From Oscillospiraceae bacterium (GTDB lineage: Bacteria; Bacillota; Clostridia; Oscillospirales; Oscillospiraceae): a DNA stretch of 17,543 bases. The translations under genes and the position numbers were made by a program. The stretch spans positions 1 to 17,543 of the forward strand of contig JAQXJQ010000028.1 in the NCBI GenBank assembly GCA_029009035.1. The letters are read 5' to 3'. This document shows positions 7,454-14,553 of the stretch, piece by piece (the stretch's first letter is position 1; each line of letters starts with the position of its first letter). The notes under the pieces are model-generated. The model ran no database searches and was not told the origin of the DNA. It worked only from the letters and a program-made list of their open reading frames with translations.

Positions 7454-7477
7454 ATGGCGCGCCTGACGGCGCGCCAT
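7454..7477. terminator. Bidirectional terminator between spoIIID and the MATE gene
   Basis: Perfect 10-base-pair stem ATGGCGCGCC / GGCGCGCCAT with loop TGAC, three bases after the spoIIID stop and about 40 bases beyond the convergent MATE stop. Short T runs on one side and an A-rich flank (T-rich on the other strand) fit use from both directions. Confidence 0.75.
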
Positions 7478-7516
7478 TTGCGTTGAATTGCTGTCCTGCG
7501 CTCGGCTGCCGCCGGA

Positions 7517-8902
7517 TCAGGCCGCGGTGCCCTGGGTGACATCCCGGATCCACTTTCCGCTGCGGTAGCGGAGCTGGCCCAGAATGACCTTGACCAGATG
7601 CTCCAGCGTCATGGCCAGATAGACGGTGAGGATGCCGGTTTTCAATACCAGACCGCAGAGGGCGGCGGCGGGGATGGCCACGAGCCACAGCGGGGCGATA
7701 TCAATGACCGCGGCCATGCGCACATCGCCTCCGCCCCGCAGCACGCCCACGATGTTGGTGGTGCAGAAGGAGCGCAGGCACATATCCAGAAATACCACGG
7801 TGAGCATCATGGTGCAGATCTTTGCCGCGCCGGCGGAGAGGCTGAACAGGGGATAGAGGACGGGGGCGATGAATACCTTAAGGATGACCAGGGAGACCAG
7901 ACCCATGCCCAGACCGAAGAGGAAGGCCAGGGCATCCAGCAGGGCGCCCAGAGAGTACACCTTGTGGGTGTTGCCCGAGCCGATCTCCTGCCCGATGAGG
8001 ATGGCGGCGGTGCCGGCGATGGCGAACACACCCACGGAGCAGAGGTTGTTGATGTTGCCCGCGATGGCGTAGGCGGCCAGGATCTCCTTGGAGCCGTCCA
8101 TGTGGCCCATGATGGTGGGGAACATGGAGGTGCCCAGGCTCCACAGCGTCTCATTGCACACCACGGGGGTGGCGATGCGGACAAAGCGGCGGGCCATGTC
8201 GGCGCCGGGGAGGAAGAACAGGGCAGGCCGGAGACGGAAATCCCTGTCCAGAACAGACCAGACCACGGCAATGGCGAAGGAGACGGCGCGGGCGATGAGG
8301 GTGGCCAGAGCGGCGCCCTCCACACCCATGCGGGGTGCGCCCAGATTGCCGAAGATCAGCACCCAGTTGAGGAAGGTGTTGACCACCATGGACGCGCCCA
8401 GAATGTATAATCCCCGCTTGGGATTGCCCATGGAGCGGTGCGCGCCGATGTAGATCTGCACAAAGCCGTCCAGCACGAAGGACCATACCGCGATGCGGGC
8501 ATAGCGCACCGCCACCGCCACCACTTCCCCGTCATTTCCGAACAGGGAGAGGAACTGACCGGGCAGGAAGGTGAGGATCATGGCGTAGAGGAGGGTCACG
8601 GAGCCGATGATATAAAGGCCCATACCCATGACCCGGTTGATGGAGCGGGTGTCGCCCTTGCCGTAATACTGGCTGATGAGCACCGAGGAGCCGCTTTGGA
8701 CGCCGAACATCATCAGCTGAATGACGAAGTTGGGGATGTTGGCCAGGGTGACGCCGGCCAGAGGCCCCTCGCCCATGGTGCCCACCATGAAGGTATCCAC
8801 CAGGCCAAGGGAGTTTGTAATGAGATTTTGAATGACGATGGGCAGAGCCAGCGCCAGAAGGCGGGCATAAAAGCCCTTTTCCCGTTTGAATATGGAGAAC
8901 AT
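7517..8902 (-). CDS. MATE family efflux transporter
   Basis: Multidrug and toxic-compound extrusion antiporter in the cytoplasmic membrane, using a Na+ or H+ gradient. 461 residues with about 12 hydrophobic spans, the normal size. Seen: N-terminal R-L-L-A-L-A-L-P-I block with L-V-D-T-F-M-V-G (34-41), the mid-protein G-A-H-R-S-M-G-N-P-K (153-162) and its second-half counterpart G-V-L-R-G-G-G-D-V-R (387-396), which marks the family's internal duplication. Start chosen at the ATG complementary to 8900-8902, ten bases after the upstream cysteine desulfurase stop, with AAGAGGT as ribosome site; a longer in-frame start at 8953 would overlap that gene by about 40 bases. Co-transcribed with the desulfurase, an uncommon pairing. 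Substrate unknown. Confidence 0.94.
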   Translation of the reverse strand: MFSIFKREKGFYARLLALALPIVIQNLITNSLGLVDTFMVGTMGEGPLAGVTLANIPNFVIQLMMFGVQSGSSVLISQYYGKGDTRSINRVMGMGLYIIGSVTLLYAMILTFLPGQFLSLFGNDGEVVAVAVRYARIAVWSFVLDGFVQIYIGAHRSMGNPKRGLYILGASMVVNTFLNWVLIFGNLGAPRMGVEGAALATLIARAVSFAIAVVWSVLDRDFRLRPALFFLPGADMARRFVRIATPVVCNETLWSLGTSMFPTIMGHMDGSKEILAAYAIAGNINNLCSVGVFAIAGTAAILIGQEIGSGNTHKVYSLGALLDALAFLFGLGMGLVSLVILKVFIAPVLYPLFSLSAGAAKICTMMLTVVFLDMCLRSFCTTNIVGVLRGGGDVRMAAVIDIAPLWLVAIPAAALCGLVLKTGILTVYLAMTLEHLVKVILGQLRYRSGKWIRDVTQGTAA

Positions 8903-8912
8903 AGGTGACCTC

Positions 8913-10052
8913 TTAAGAAAGTGTAGTAAAGAGCGAGGCGGCGGCTTCGGCAAGGGCGCTGACCAGAATGTCCGCCTGCTGCGTGGTGGTGTCGGGGGAG
9001 AAGGAGATGCGCAGCATACCGTCCAGCCAAGCCTTGGGCAGGTTCATGGCGGCGAACACATGGCTGGGCTTCCCCTTGTGACAGGCGGAGCCGGAGGAGA
9101 TGCACACGCCCCGGTCGCCCAGCAGGCGCACCACCACCTCGCTTTTATAGCTGGGCAGGGTGACGGCGCAGATGTGGGGAGCGGTCTCCCCGCCGGAGAC
9201 CACCTCCAGCTTGGGCAGAGACTCCTTCAAGCGGGTGAGGGTGTAGTCCCGGATGGCGGCGGTGCGCTCCAGACGGTCCTTATCAGCGCAGACGGCGGCG
9301 CAGGCGGCGGCAAAGGCGGCGATCTGCCCGGTGGCCTCGGTGCCGGAGCGCAGCCCTTCCTCCTGCCCGCCGCCGGTGAGCAGAGGGCGGAGCTTCACGC
9401 CGCGCTTGATGTACAGCGCGCCGATGCCCTTGGGAGCGCCGATCTTGTGGCCGCTGACCGCCACCATATCGGCTCCCAGGGAGGCCATGGTGAAGGGGAC
9501 CTTCAGAAAGCCCTGCACCGCGTCGCAGTGAAAGAGGATGTTCCTGTCAAAGGCCTTCACCGCCCGGACACATTCCTTGACCGGCAGAAGAGCGCCGGTC
9601 TCGTTATTCACCAGCATCATGGACACCAGCACCGTGTCGGGCCGGAGGGCGGCCTTCAGATCCTCCGCGGAGATGTGGCCCTGCCGGTCGGGCTTCAGGT
9701 AGGTGATCTCATAGCCCTGGGCGGCCAGGTCCCGGCAGGTCTCCAGCACAGCGGAGTGCTCAATGGCGGTGGTGATGATGTGCCTGCCCTTCCGGCGGCC
9801 CGGTTCCACGCCCCGGCGGATGGCCCAGTTGTCCCCCTCGGTGCCGCAGGAGGTGAAAAAGACCTCGGCAGGCGTGCAGCCCAGGGCCTTGGCCACGGTC
9901 TCCCGGTTGGCCTTGAGGCGTGCCGCGGCCTGGCGGCCGTATTCATAGCGGGAGGAGGGATTGCCGAACTGTGCCAGCTCCCCGGTGAGGGCGGCGATGG
10001 CCTCATCGCGCACGGGCGTGGTGGCGGCGTAATCAAAATAGGTGATGTCCAT
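8913..10052 (-). CDS. Cysteine desulfurase, NifS/IscS family
   Basis: PLP enzyme that removes sulfur from cysteine as enzyme-bound persulfide for Fe-S clusters, thiolated tRNA or other sulfur products. 379 residues, normal length. Seen: N-terminal Y-F-D-Y-A-A-T-T-P, His99 (E-H-S) stacking on PLP, Asp177 and Gln180 (C-D-A-V-Q), PLP Lys203 in S-G-H-K, the R-S-G-T-E block (235-239), and the persulfide Cys324 in S-S-G-S-A-C, followed by a long group I-type active-site loop. ATG start complementary to 10050-10052 with GGAGG (10059-10063 complement) upstream. First gene of an operon with the MATE exporter; no scaffold protein, mnmA or thiI is adjacent, so the sulfur acceptor is not evident. Confidence 0.94.
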   Translation of the reverse strand: MDITYFDYAATTPVRDEAIAALTGELAQFGNPSSRYEYGRQAAARLKANRETVAKALGCTPAEVFFTSCGTEGDNWAIRRGVEPGRRKGRHIITTAIEHSAVLETCRDLAAQGYEITYLKPDRQGHISAEDLKAALRPDTVLVSMMLVNNETGALLPVKECVRAVKAFDRNILFHCDAVQGFLKVPFTMASLGADMVAVSGHKIGAPKGIGALYIKRGVKLRPLLTGGGQEEGLRSGTEATGQIAAFAAACAAVCADKDRLERTAAIRDYTLTRLKESLPKLEVVSGGETAPHICAVTLPSYKSEVVVRLLGDRGVCISSGSACHKGKPSHVFAAMNLPKAWLDGMLRISFSPDTTTQQADILVSALAEAAASLFTTLS

Positions 10053-10091
10053 AAGGGGCCTCCGGGTATGTCAGAGTAAAATCGATTACTT

Positions 10092-10120
10092 ATTTTAATA
10101 GGTAAAGCGGGGAAAGTCAA
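10092..10120 (-). promoter_or_regulatory. SigA-type promoter of the cysteine desulfurase-MATE operon
   Basis: On the minus strand TTGACT (complement of 10115-10120) is followed by a 17-base spacer and TAAAAT (complement of 10092-10097), close to the vegetative consensus. It lies about 40 bases before the desulfurase start. A TAAAAT / ATTTTA pair (10077-10082 and 10092-10097) overlaps the -10 and start point and might be an operator, but it is short and AT-rich. Confidence 0.8.
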
Positions 10121-10188
10121 CCGGCGGCGGGCGGAAAAGTGATAAATGTGAAAACCGGCCTTCTGTTCGGGAAAATCCTCCTCAGTCG

Positions 10189-10216
10189 TTGCTTTTTCCT
10201 TCGAATGTGTTATACT
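10189..10216 (+). promoter_or_regulatory. SigA-type extended -10 promoter of the ThrE-HAD operon
   Basis: TTGCTT (10189-10194), 16-base spacer, TATACT (10211-10216) preceded by TG one base upstream (extended -10). Divergent from the desulfurase promoter, with about 70 bases between the two -35 boxes. The TGAGGAGGAG ribosome site lies at 10241-10250 just before the ATG at 10254. Confidence 0.75.
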
Positions 10217-10253
10217 TCCATAAGATCGATTTTTCTTCCCTGAGGAGGAGCTT

Positions 10254-11486
10254 ATGGATTATAAACAGTTGCTGGAAGGCGCGTGTGAGATGGGCTACCA
10301 GCTGTTGGGCTGCGGGGCGGAGATCCCCCGGGTGGAGGACACCGTCCGGCGCATTGCCCTCGCCTATGGGGTGAGCGCCGAGGTGTTCGCCATTCCCAAC
10401 TGCCTGATCGTCAGCATTGTGGACAAGAACGGGGAGCAGCTGACCCGGATGCGGCAGGCAAAGTTTCGCAGCATCGACATTCTCCGGCTGGAGGCGTATA
10501 ACGCCCTCTCCCGCCGGCTGTGCGCAAATCCCCCGGAGGATACCGGGGAGATCCTGCGGCAGGTGAACGCCGTGACGGAGAAGATGAGCCCCTACCCCGC
10601 GTGGCTGCAGCTCATCGGCTACTTCATCGGCGCGTCTTTCTTTGCCCTGTTTTTCAGCGGCGGGTGGATGGACGCGCTGCTGGCCGGCCTGGCGGGCGTG
10701 GTGGGCGGAGCCTGTGCTCTGTGGCTGGGGACCACCCGCTCCAACTTTTTCATCAACACCGCCGTGTCCGGTTTTGTGCTGGCGCTGACGGCCTACGGCG
10801 GGAGCCTGCTGGGACTGCCGGTCAACCTGGGGCCGACCATGGCGGGGGCCATCATGGTGCTGGTGCCCGGACTGGTGTTCACCAACTTTATGAGCGACCT
10901 GCTCACCGGTGATGTCATGGCGGGACTGTCCTCCTTTGCCCGCGCCGTGCTGACGGCGGGGGCCATCGCATTGGGCACCGGCTCCGCCGTGGCCCTGCTG
11001 CGGTTTTTCACCGCTGTGTCCATGGACCCCGGCGTTGTCTTTATGCCCTATCCGCTGCTGGCCTGTCCGGTGGCCTTTATCGCATGTCTGGGCTTCTGCC
11101 TGCCCTTTAACATCCGCAGCATTGGGATGCTGCTGTGCTGCCTGGGCGGCGCGGTGGGCTGGCTGTTCTACCTTTTGATGCAGAATGCGGGAGCCAATGT
11201 GTATCTCTCCACCTTTGTGGCCTCTGTGGCGGTGAGTATCTACTCCGAGAGCATGGCCCGCCTGCGCAAATGCCCCACCACATCTTACCTTGTGGTGTCC
11301 TACTTCCCGCTGGTGCCCGGTTTTACCATCTATACCGCCATGACCTATGGCATTGCGGGGGATATCGACCTGTTTCTGGCCACCTTTCTGCGCACCTTCG
11401 GCATTGCCGCCTGCATCGCCATGGGCACGCTGATGGTCTCCACTGCGCTGCGCATCTGGCAGACCAGAAGGAGGGAGCGCTCGTGA
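10254..11486 (+). CDS. Threonine/serine exporter family protein (ThrE, fused N- and C-terminal domains)
   Basis: 410-residue membrane protein matching the full-length ThrE arrangement: a soluble N-terminal part (about 1-115) with the family block G-C-G-A-E-I-P-R-V-E-D-T-V-R-R-I, then roughly ten hydrophobic segments in two sets (about 118-255 and 268-400). In many Firmicutes this protein is split into two adjacent genes (DUF1212 and DUF3815); here they are one chain. The known member in Corynebacterium exports threonine and serine by proton motive force; whether this one does is inference. The second half ends with a conserved P-L-V-P-G-F-T-I-Y region. Strong TGAGGAGGAG ribosome site. Its stop overlaps the GTG start of the HAD phosphatase (GTGA), so the two are translationally coupled. 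Confidence 0.9.
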   Translation: MDYKQLLEGACEMGYQLLGCGAEIPRVEDTVRRIALAYGVSAEVFAIPNCLIVSIVDKNGEQLTRMRQAKFRSIDILRLEAYNALSRRLCANPPEDTGEILRQVNAVTEKMSPYPAWLQLIGYFIGASFFALFFSGGWMDALLAGLAGVVGGACALWLGTTRSNFFINTAVSGFVLALTAYGGSLLGLPVNLGPTMAGAIMVLVPGLVFTNFMSDLLTGDVMAGLSSFARAVLTAGAIALGTGSAVALLRFFTAVSMDPGVVFMPYPLLACPVAFIACLGFCLPFNIRSIGMLLCCLGGAVGWLFYLLMQNAGANVYLSTFVASVAVSIYSESMARLRKCPTTSYLVVSYFPLVPGFTIYTAMTYGIAGDIDLFLATFLRTFGIAACIAMGTLMVSTALRIWQTRRRERS

Positions 11487-12187
11487 GGCGGTACGACACC
11501 GTTTTGCTGGACGCGGACATGACTCTGCTGGATTTTGACCGCTCCGAGCGGGAGGCGCTGGGGCGCACCCTGTCCCGCCATGGCCTGCCCTGCACCCATG
11601 AGGTGGAGGCGGACTATCTGAAGATCAACCGCGCCCTGTGGGACGCCTTCGGCAGGGGGCAGATCGACCAGGACTTTCTGGTGGTGGAGCGCTTTGCGGC
11701 GCTGGGCCGGATCTACCCGCTGGCGGGAGACCCCCGGCAGATCAACCGGGATTATATGAACGAACTGGGGGAGCAGGCCCATCTGCTCCCCGGAGCCATG
11801 GATTTTTGCCGCGGGCTGAGGGAGCTTGGCGTCACCGCCGCCATTGCCACCAACGGGATGCCGGTGGCCCAGCGCGGGCGCTATACCCGCACGGGGCTCC
11901 ATGAGGTCGTCCCCCATATCTTCATCTCCATGGAGCTGGGAGCGCAGAAGCCCATGCCCGCCTTCTTTGACCGGGTGTGTGAGGCGCTGGGGATCACCCA
12001 GCGACGCAGCGTGCTGATGGTGGGGGACAGCCTTTCCACCGATATTCTGGGCGGGAACAACGCGGGGATCGATACCGTCTGGTACAATCCCGGGGGACTG
12101 CCGCTCACCGGCGGAGCGAAGCCTACCTATATTGCGGAAACTTATGACAAAATTCTGGAAATCGTGGGCGGCGTCGACATTTTATAG
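11483..12187 (+). CDS. HAD-superfamily hydrolase, YjjG-type pyrimidine nucleotidase
   Basis: 234-residue haloacid-dehalogenase-like phosphatase. Seen in order: motif I D-A-D-M-T-L-L-D-F (nucleophile Asp10, acid Asp12), motif II Thr123 in A-T-N-G, motif III Lys156 in A-Q-K-P, motif IV G-D-S-L-S-T-D (Asp182, Asp187), then I-L-G-G-N-N-A-G-I-D-T-V-W. The last stretch and the T-N-G-x5-R block are the signature of the YjjG/YfnB group, which dephosphorylates pyrimidine nucleoside monophosphates including non-canonical ones; exact substrate is not proven. GTG start at 11483, inside the ThrE stop and about five bases after AAGGAGGGAG; upstream in-frame starts lie within the ThrE gene and are rejected. 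No obvious terminator follows, but a new promoter begins 30 bases downstream. Confidence 0.9.
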   Translation: MRRYDTVLLDADMTLLDFDRSEREALGRTLSRHGLPCTHEVEADYLKINRALWDAFGRGQIDQDFLVVERFAALGRIYPLAGDPRQINRDYMNELGEQAHLLPGAMDFCRGLRELGVTAAIATNGMPVAQRGRYTRTGLHEVVPHIFISMELGAQKPMPAFFDRVCEALGITQRRSVLMVGDSLSTDILGGNNAGIDTVWYNPGGLPLTGGAKPTYIAETYDKILEIVGGVDIL

Positions 12188-12218
12188 CAGAATTTGACGC
12201 TTTGTTACTCTTTTGTTG

Positions 12219-12247
12219 TTGATTGCCGCGCCCGCCGATGGTATACT
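12219..12247 (+). promoter_or_regulatory. SigA-type extended -10 promoter of the lipoprotein operon
   Basis: TTGATT (12219-12224), 17-base spacer, TATACT (12242-12247) with TG one base upstream. It lies 44 bases before the SGNH lipoprotein start, whose ribosome site is GAAGGAG at 12274-12280. Confidence 0.8.
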
Positions 12248-12262
12248 GTGACAAGATCACAG
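12246..12262. promoter_or_regulatory. Perfect palindrome at the transcription start, possible operator
   Basis: CTGTGA-CAAGA-TCACAG: six-base perfect arms around a five-base centre, overlapping the last bases of the -10 box and the expected start point. The half-sites resemble the TGTGA/TCACA of Crp/Fnr-family sites, but with a 5- rather than 6-base centre. The position suggests repression if a protein binds; no binding protein is identified. Confidence 0.4.
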
Positions 12263-12290
12263 AAAGACAGAAAGAAGGAGCAGTCCCCCT

Positions 12291-13325
12291 ATGAAGCGCC
12301 TTTCCGCAGCCCTGTTTGTACTGGGGCTGATTTTTGTTTTGACCGCCTGCGGCGCCCAACCGAGCGCCTCCCCGCCGCAGCCCAGCCAGACGCCGACGCA
12401 GAGCGAGCCGGTCTCGCCCCAGCCCTCCGCCGAACCCTCTCCCACCCCTTCGGAGACGCCGGAGCCGGAACCCGAACCGGAGCCTGAGCCTGAGCCGGAG
12501 CCGGAGCCTGAGCCTGAGCCTGAGCCGGAGGCTCCCCAGTGGCCGGCCTATGAGTTCGGGAAGCCGCTGGAGGAGAGCGAGGCGGCGGAGGATGCCGCTT
12601 TTGAGAAAGCGGTCTTTCTGGGTGATTCCCGCACAGAGGGTCTGCAGGTCTTCGGCGGACTGAAAAAGGGCACCTACCTGTGGGCGCGGGGGATGACCGT
12701 GTTCCGGGTAAACAACCCTAACTGGGCCGTGTTCGATGTGAACGGAGAAAAGGCCACCATGATCGAGGCGCTGCGCGCCGCGGACTGCGACGCGGTGTAT
12801 ATTATGGTGGGCGTCAATGAGCTGGGATACCCTGTCGAATCCTATGAGAGTGGGTTGGGCAAGTTCATCGACATGGTGCTGGAGGCGCAGCCCGACGCCG
12901 TGGTCTATCTGCAGCTGCTGCCTCCGGTGAACGATGAGGTGGCCCGGCGCAGCGGCCTTGCCGATTACATCAACAACACCCGGCTGAACAGCTTCAATGA
13001 GGCCATCGTCCGGGTGGCGAGGGAGAAAAAAGTGGTGCTGCTGGATGTGCCCGAGGTATACCGGGACGAAAACGGCAGTCTGCCCGCGGACCTGAGCTCC
13101 GACGGCTGCCACTTCAAGTCGGGCGGATATGTCCGCTGGGTGGACTATCTCCGCACCCACCGCATGGACCCCGAGCGCTATCGGTATCACCGCGCTTTGG
13201 CCGCGGAAGAGCAGACCGAAGACCAACCGGAAGCCGGGACCGGCGCGGAGAGCGTGACCGGACCTGAAAACGAGACCGGAGCCGCGACCGGCTCCGAACC
13301 CCCTGTGGAGGAGACAGAGAGATGA
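12291..13325 (+). CDS. SGNH/GDSL hydrolase lipoprotein with Pro-Glu repeat linker
   Basis: 344-residue predicted surface lipoprotein. Seen: signal peptide with lipobox L-T-A-C (Cys20), a Ser/Pro/Gln-rich spacer (21-56), twelve Pro-Glu dipeptides (57-80), then an SGNH hydrolase domain (about 105-295): block I G-D-S-R-T-E-G with nucleophile Ser113, block III-like G-V-N-E (174-177), and block V D-G-C-H-F with Asp271 and His274. A low-complexity acidic tail (about 304-344, Glu/Thr/Gly) ends the protein. The linker probably spans the cell wall and presents the enzyme outside. Such hydrolases often remove acetyl groups from glycans; the substrate here is unknown. ATG start with GAAGGAG 10 bases upstream. 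Coupled by ATGA overlap to a second lipoprotein gene. Confidence 0.9.
   Translation: MKRLSAALFVLGLIFVLTACGAQPSASPPQPSQTPTQSEPVSPQPSAEPSPTPSETPEPEPEPEPEPEPEPEPEPEPEPEAPQWPAYEFGKPLEESEAAEDAAFEKAVFLGDSRTEGLQVFGGLKKGTYLWARGMTVFRVNNPNWAVFDVNGEKATMIEALRAADCDAVYIMVGVNELGYPVESYESGLGKFIDMVLEAQPDAVVYLQLLPPVNDEVARRSGLADYINNTRLNSFNEAIVRVAREKKVVLLDVPEVYRDENGSLPADLSSDGCHFKSGGYVRWVDYLRTHRMDPERYRYHRALAAEEQTEDQPEAGTGAESVTGPENETGAATGSEPPVEETER
12459..12530 (+). repeat. Hexanucleotide-type tandem repeat encoding (Pro-Glu)x12
   Basis: Seventy-two bases made of twelve six-base units of the form CC(G/T/C)GA(G/A), mostly CCTGAG or CCGGAG, inside the SGNH lipoprotein gene. Synonymous variation between units lowers slippage, but unit-number changes would stay in frame and only alter linker length. 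Confidence 0.9.
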
Positions 13326-13771
13326 AAAAAATCCTTGCGGCGGCCTTTGCGCTGCTGCTTTTGTGCGGCTGCGGCGGCACGAGGCAGGAGATCACCCCGG
13401 CGCTGAGCGACAAGCTCCTGAGCAGCGGCGCCTTTGAGGGCAGCGACATGGAGCAGCTGGACGGGGATATCCTCGGTATGCTCTACGGCCTGGAGGACGG
13501 TCTGGTGAAGGAATGCGTGGGCTATCTGGCCTCCAACACCTCCGTGAGCGCGGATGAGCTTGCCATCTTCCTCTGTGTGGACGGGGACGCCGCCGAAAGG
13601 GTGGAGCAGGCCTGCAGAGACCGTCTGGAGAGCCAGCTGGAGGTGAGCCGGGCCTACTGTCCCGCCGCTGTGCCCCGTTTGGAAAAGGGCATTGTGAAGC
13701 GGGAAGGCGCCGGCGTGGTGCTGGCGGTGGGCGACCCCGAAAAACTGGCCGGGATCAAAGAACTGAAGTAA
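13322..13771 (+). CDS. DUF4358-like lipoprotein
   Basis: 149-residue small lipoprotein. Seen: M-K-K start, hydrophobic core and lipobox L-C-G-C with Cys17 as the probable lipidated residue, then a small soluble domain without cofactor motifs. The middle (an acidic M-E-Q-L stretch, then L-Y-G-L and a conserved A-x-E-L/D-E-L-A-I-F block) and the size resemble the DUF4358 family of Clostridia, which has no established function; I recognise this by pattern, not by search. The start ATG overlaps the SGNH hydrolase stop (ATGA) with GGAGGAG eight bases upstream, so the two lipoproteins are made together and may act on the same surface structure (inference). Followed by a strong terminator. Confidence 0.75.
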   Translation: MKKILAAAFALLLLCGCGGTRQEITPALSDKLLSSGAFEGSDMEQLDGDILGMLYGLEDGLVKECVGYLASNTSVSADELAIFLCVDGDAAERVEQACRDRLESQLEVSRAYCPAAVPRLEKGIVKREGAGVVLAVGDPEKLAGIKELK

Positions 13772-13775
13772 CAAT

Positions 13776-13809
13776 AAAGCCGATGCGGAACCGGTTCCGC
13801 ATCGGCTTT
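13776..13809. terminator. Bidirectional terminator between the lipoprotein operon and truA
   Basis: Perfect 34-base palindrome with 17-base arms (AAAGCCGATGCGGAACC and its complement) between two convergent genes. T-rich flanks on both strands (TTTGTTT on plus, TTTATTG on minus) fit Rho-independent termination in both directions. Confidence 0.92.
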
Positions 13810-13818
13810 GTTTATGGT

Positions 13819-14553
13819 TCAGTATTCCACGCGGAGCAGGGTCAGACCCTGGGCCGGGGCGGTTTTTCCCGCCCGGGCGCGGTCCAGAGCGGCGAGAATG
13901 GCGGGCATATCCTCCGCCTTGCGCTCGCCCAGACCCACCTCCAGCAGGGTGCCGGTGAGAATGCGCACCATGTTGTAGAGAAATCCGTCCCCGTGGAAGG
14001 TGAGGGAGAGGTCCGCTCCGTCTGCCTTTACCTCGATGGAGGTGACGGTACGCACGGTGGACTTCCTGTACCGCTTGTTGGCGCAGAAGGAGCGGAAATC
14101 GTGGGTGCCGCAGAGCAGCGCCGCCGCCCGGCCCATGGCCTCCACATCCAGCGGCTCCTCCACCCGGTATTGAAACTTGCGCCGGAACACATCGGGGACG
14201 CTCCCCATGCGCACGCGGTACTGATACACCTTGCCTTTGGCGCTCAGCCGGGCGTGGAAGCGCGCATCCGCCTTCTCCGCCGCCGTCACGGCGATATCCT
14301 CCGGCAGGTAGCGGTTGAGGCAGGCCAGCACCTCCTCCGCCGGCCGGTCTCCCGGCAGCTTCACGCTGGCGGTCTGACCCAGGGCGTGAACGCCGGCGTC
14401 GGTGCGCCCTGCGCCGTGTACTTCCACCGGCGTGCCCGCCAGACGGCTCAGCACGCCCTCCAGCTTGCCCTGAACGGTGTTGTCGGTGTTGCCCTGCTTC
14501 TGCCAGCCGTCGTAGCGGGTGCCGTCATACTGAATGGTGAGCTTATAATTCAT
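13819..14553 (-). CDS. truA: tRNA pseudouridine(38-40) synthase TruA
   Basis: Isomerises uridines 38-40 in the anticodon arm of many tRNAs. 244 residues, normal length. Seen: N-terminal Y-D-G-T-R-Y-D-G-W-Q (9-18), the catalytic block G-A-G-R-T-D-A-G-V-H-A with nucleophile Asp52, and the F-H-G-D-G-F-L-Y-N-M-V-R block near the C-terminus. The ATG start (complement of 14551-14553) lies inside the end of the upstream CNNM-type gene, an 11-base overlap, with AGGGAG (complement 14561-14566) as ribosome site, so it is translationally coupled to that gene. Ends at a shared bidirectional terminator. Confidence 0.96.
   Translation of the reverse strand: MNYKLTIQYDGTRYDGWQKQGNTDNTVQGKLEGVLSRLAGTPVEVHGAGRTDAGVHALGQTASVKLPGDRPAEEVLACLNRYLPEDIAVTAAEKADARFHARLSAKGKVYQYRVRMGSVPDVFRRKFQYRVEEPLDVEAMGRAAALLCGTHDFRSFCANKRYRKSTVRTVTSIEVKADGADLSLTFHGDGFLYNMVRILTGTLLEVGLGERKAEDMPAILAALDRARAGKTAPAQGLTLLRVEY

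Noticed and set aside
8886..10079. 397-residue open frame on the plus strand opposite the cysteine desulfurase
   Set aside because: Antisense shadow of a gene with all catalytic motifs; the product is Gly/His/Gln-rich with no recognisable domain.
11135..11482. Extension of the HAD phosphatase frame into the ThrE gene
   Set aside because: The extension is an out-of-frame reading of ThrE; the GTG at 11483 has a strong ribosome site and starts just before motif I.
12459..12530. Tandem repeat considered as a CRISPR or regulatory array
   Set aside because: Six-base in-frame units with synonymous changes encode Pro-Glu dipeptides; there are no spacers.
12123..13226. Minus-strand frame with a long Arg-Leu repeat
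   Set aside because: It is the antisense reading of the Pro-Glu tract in the SGNH lipoprotein gene.
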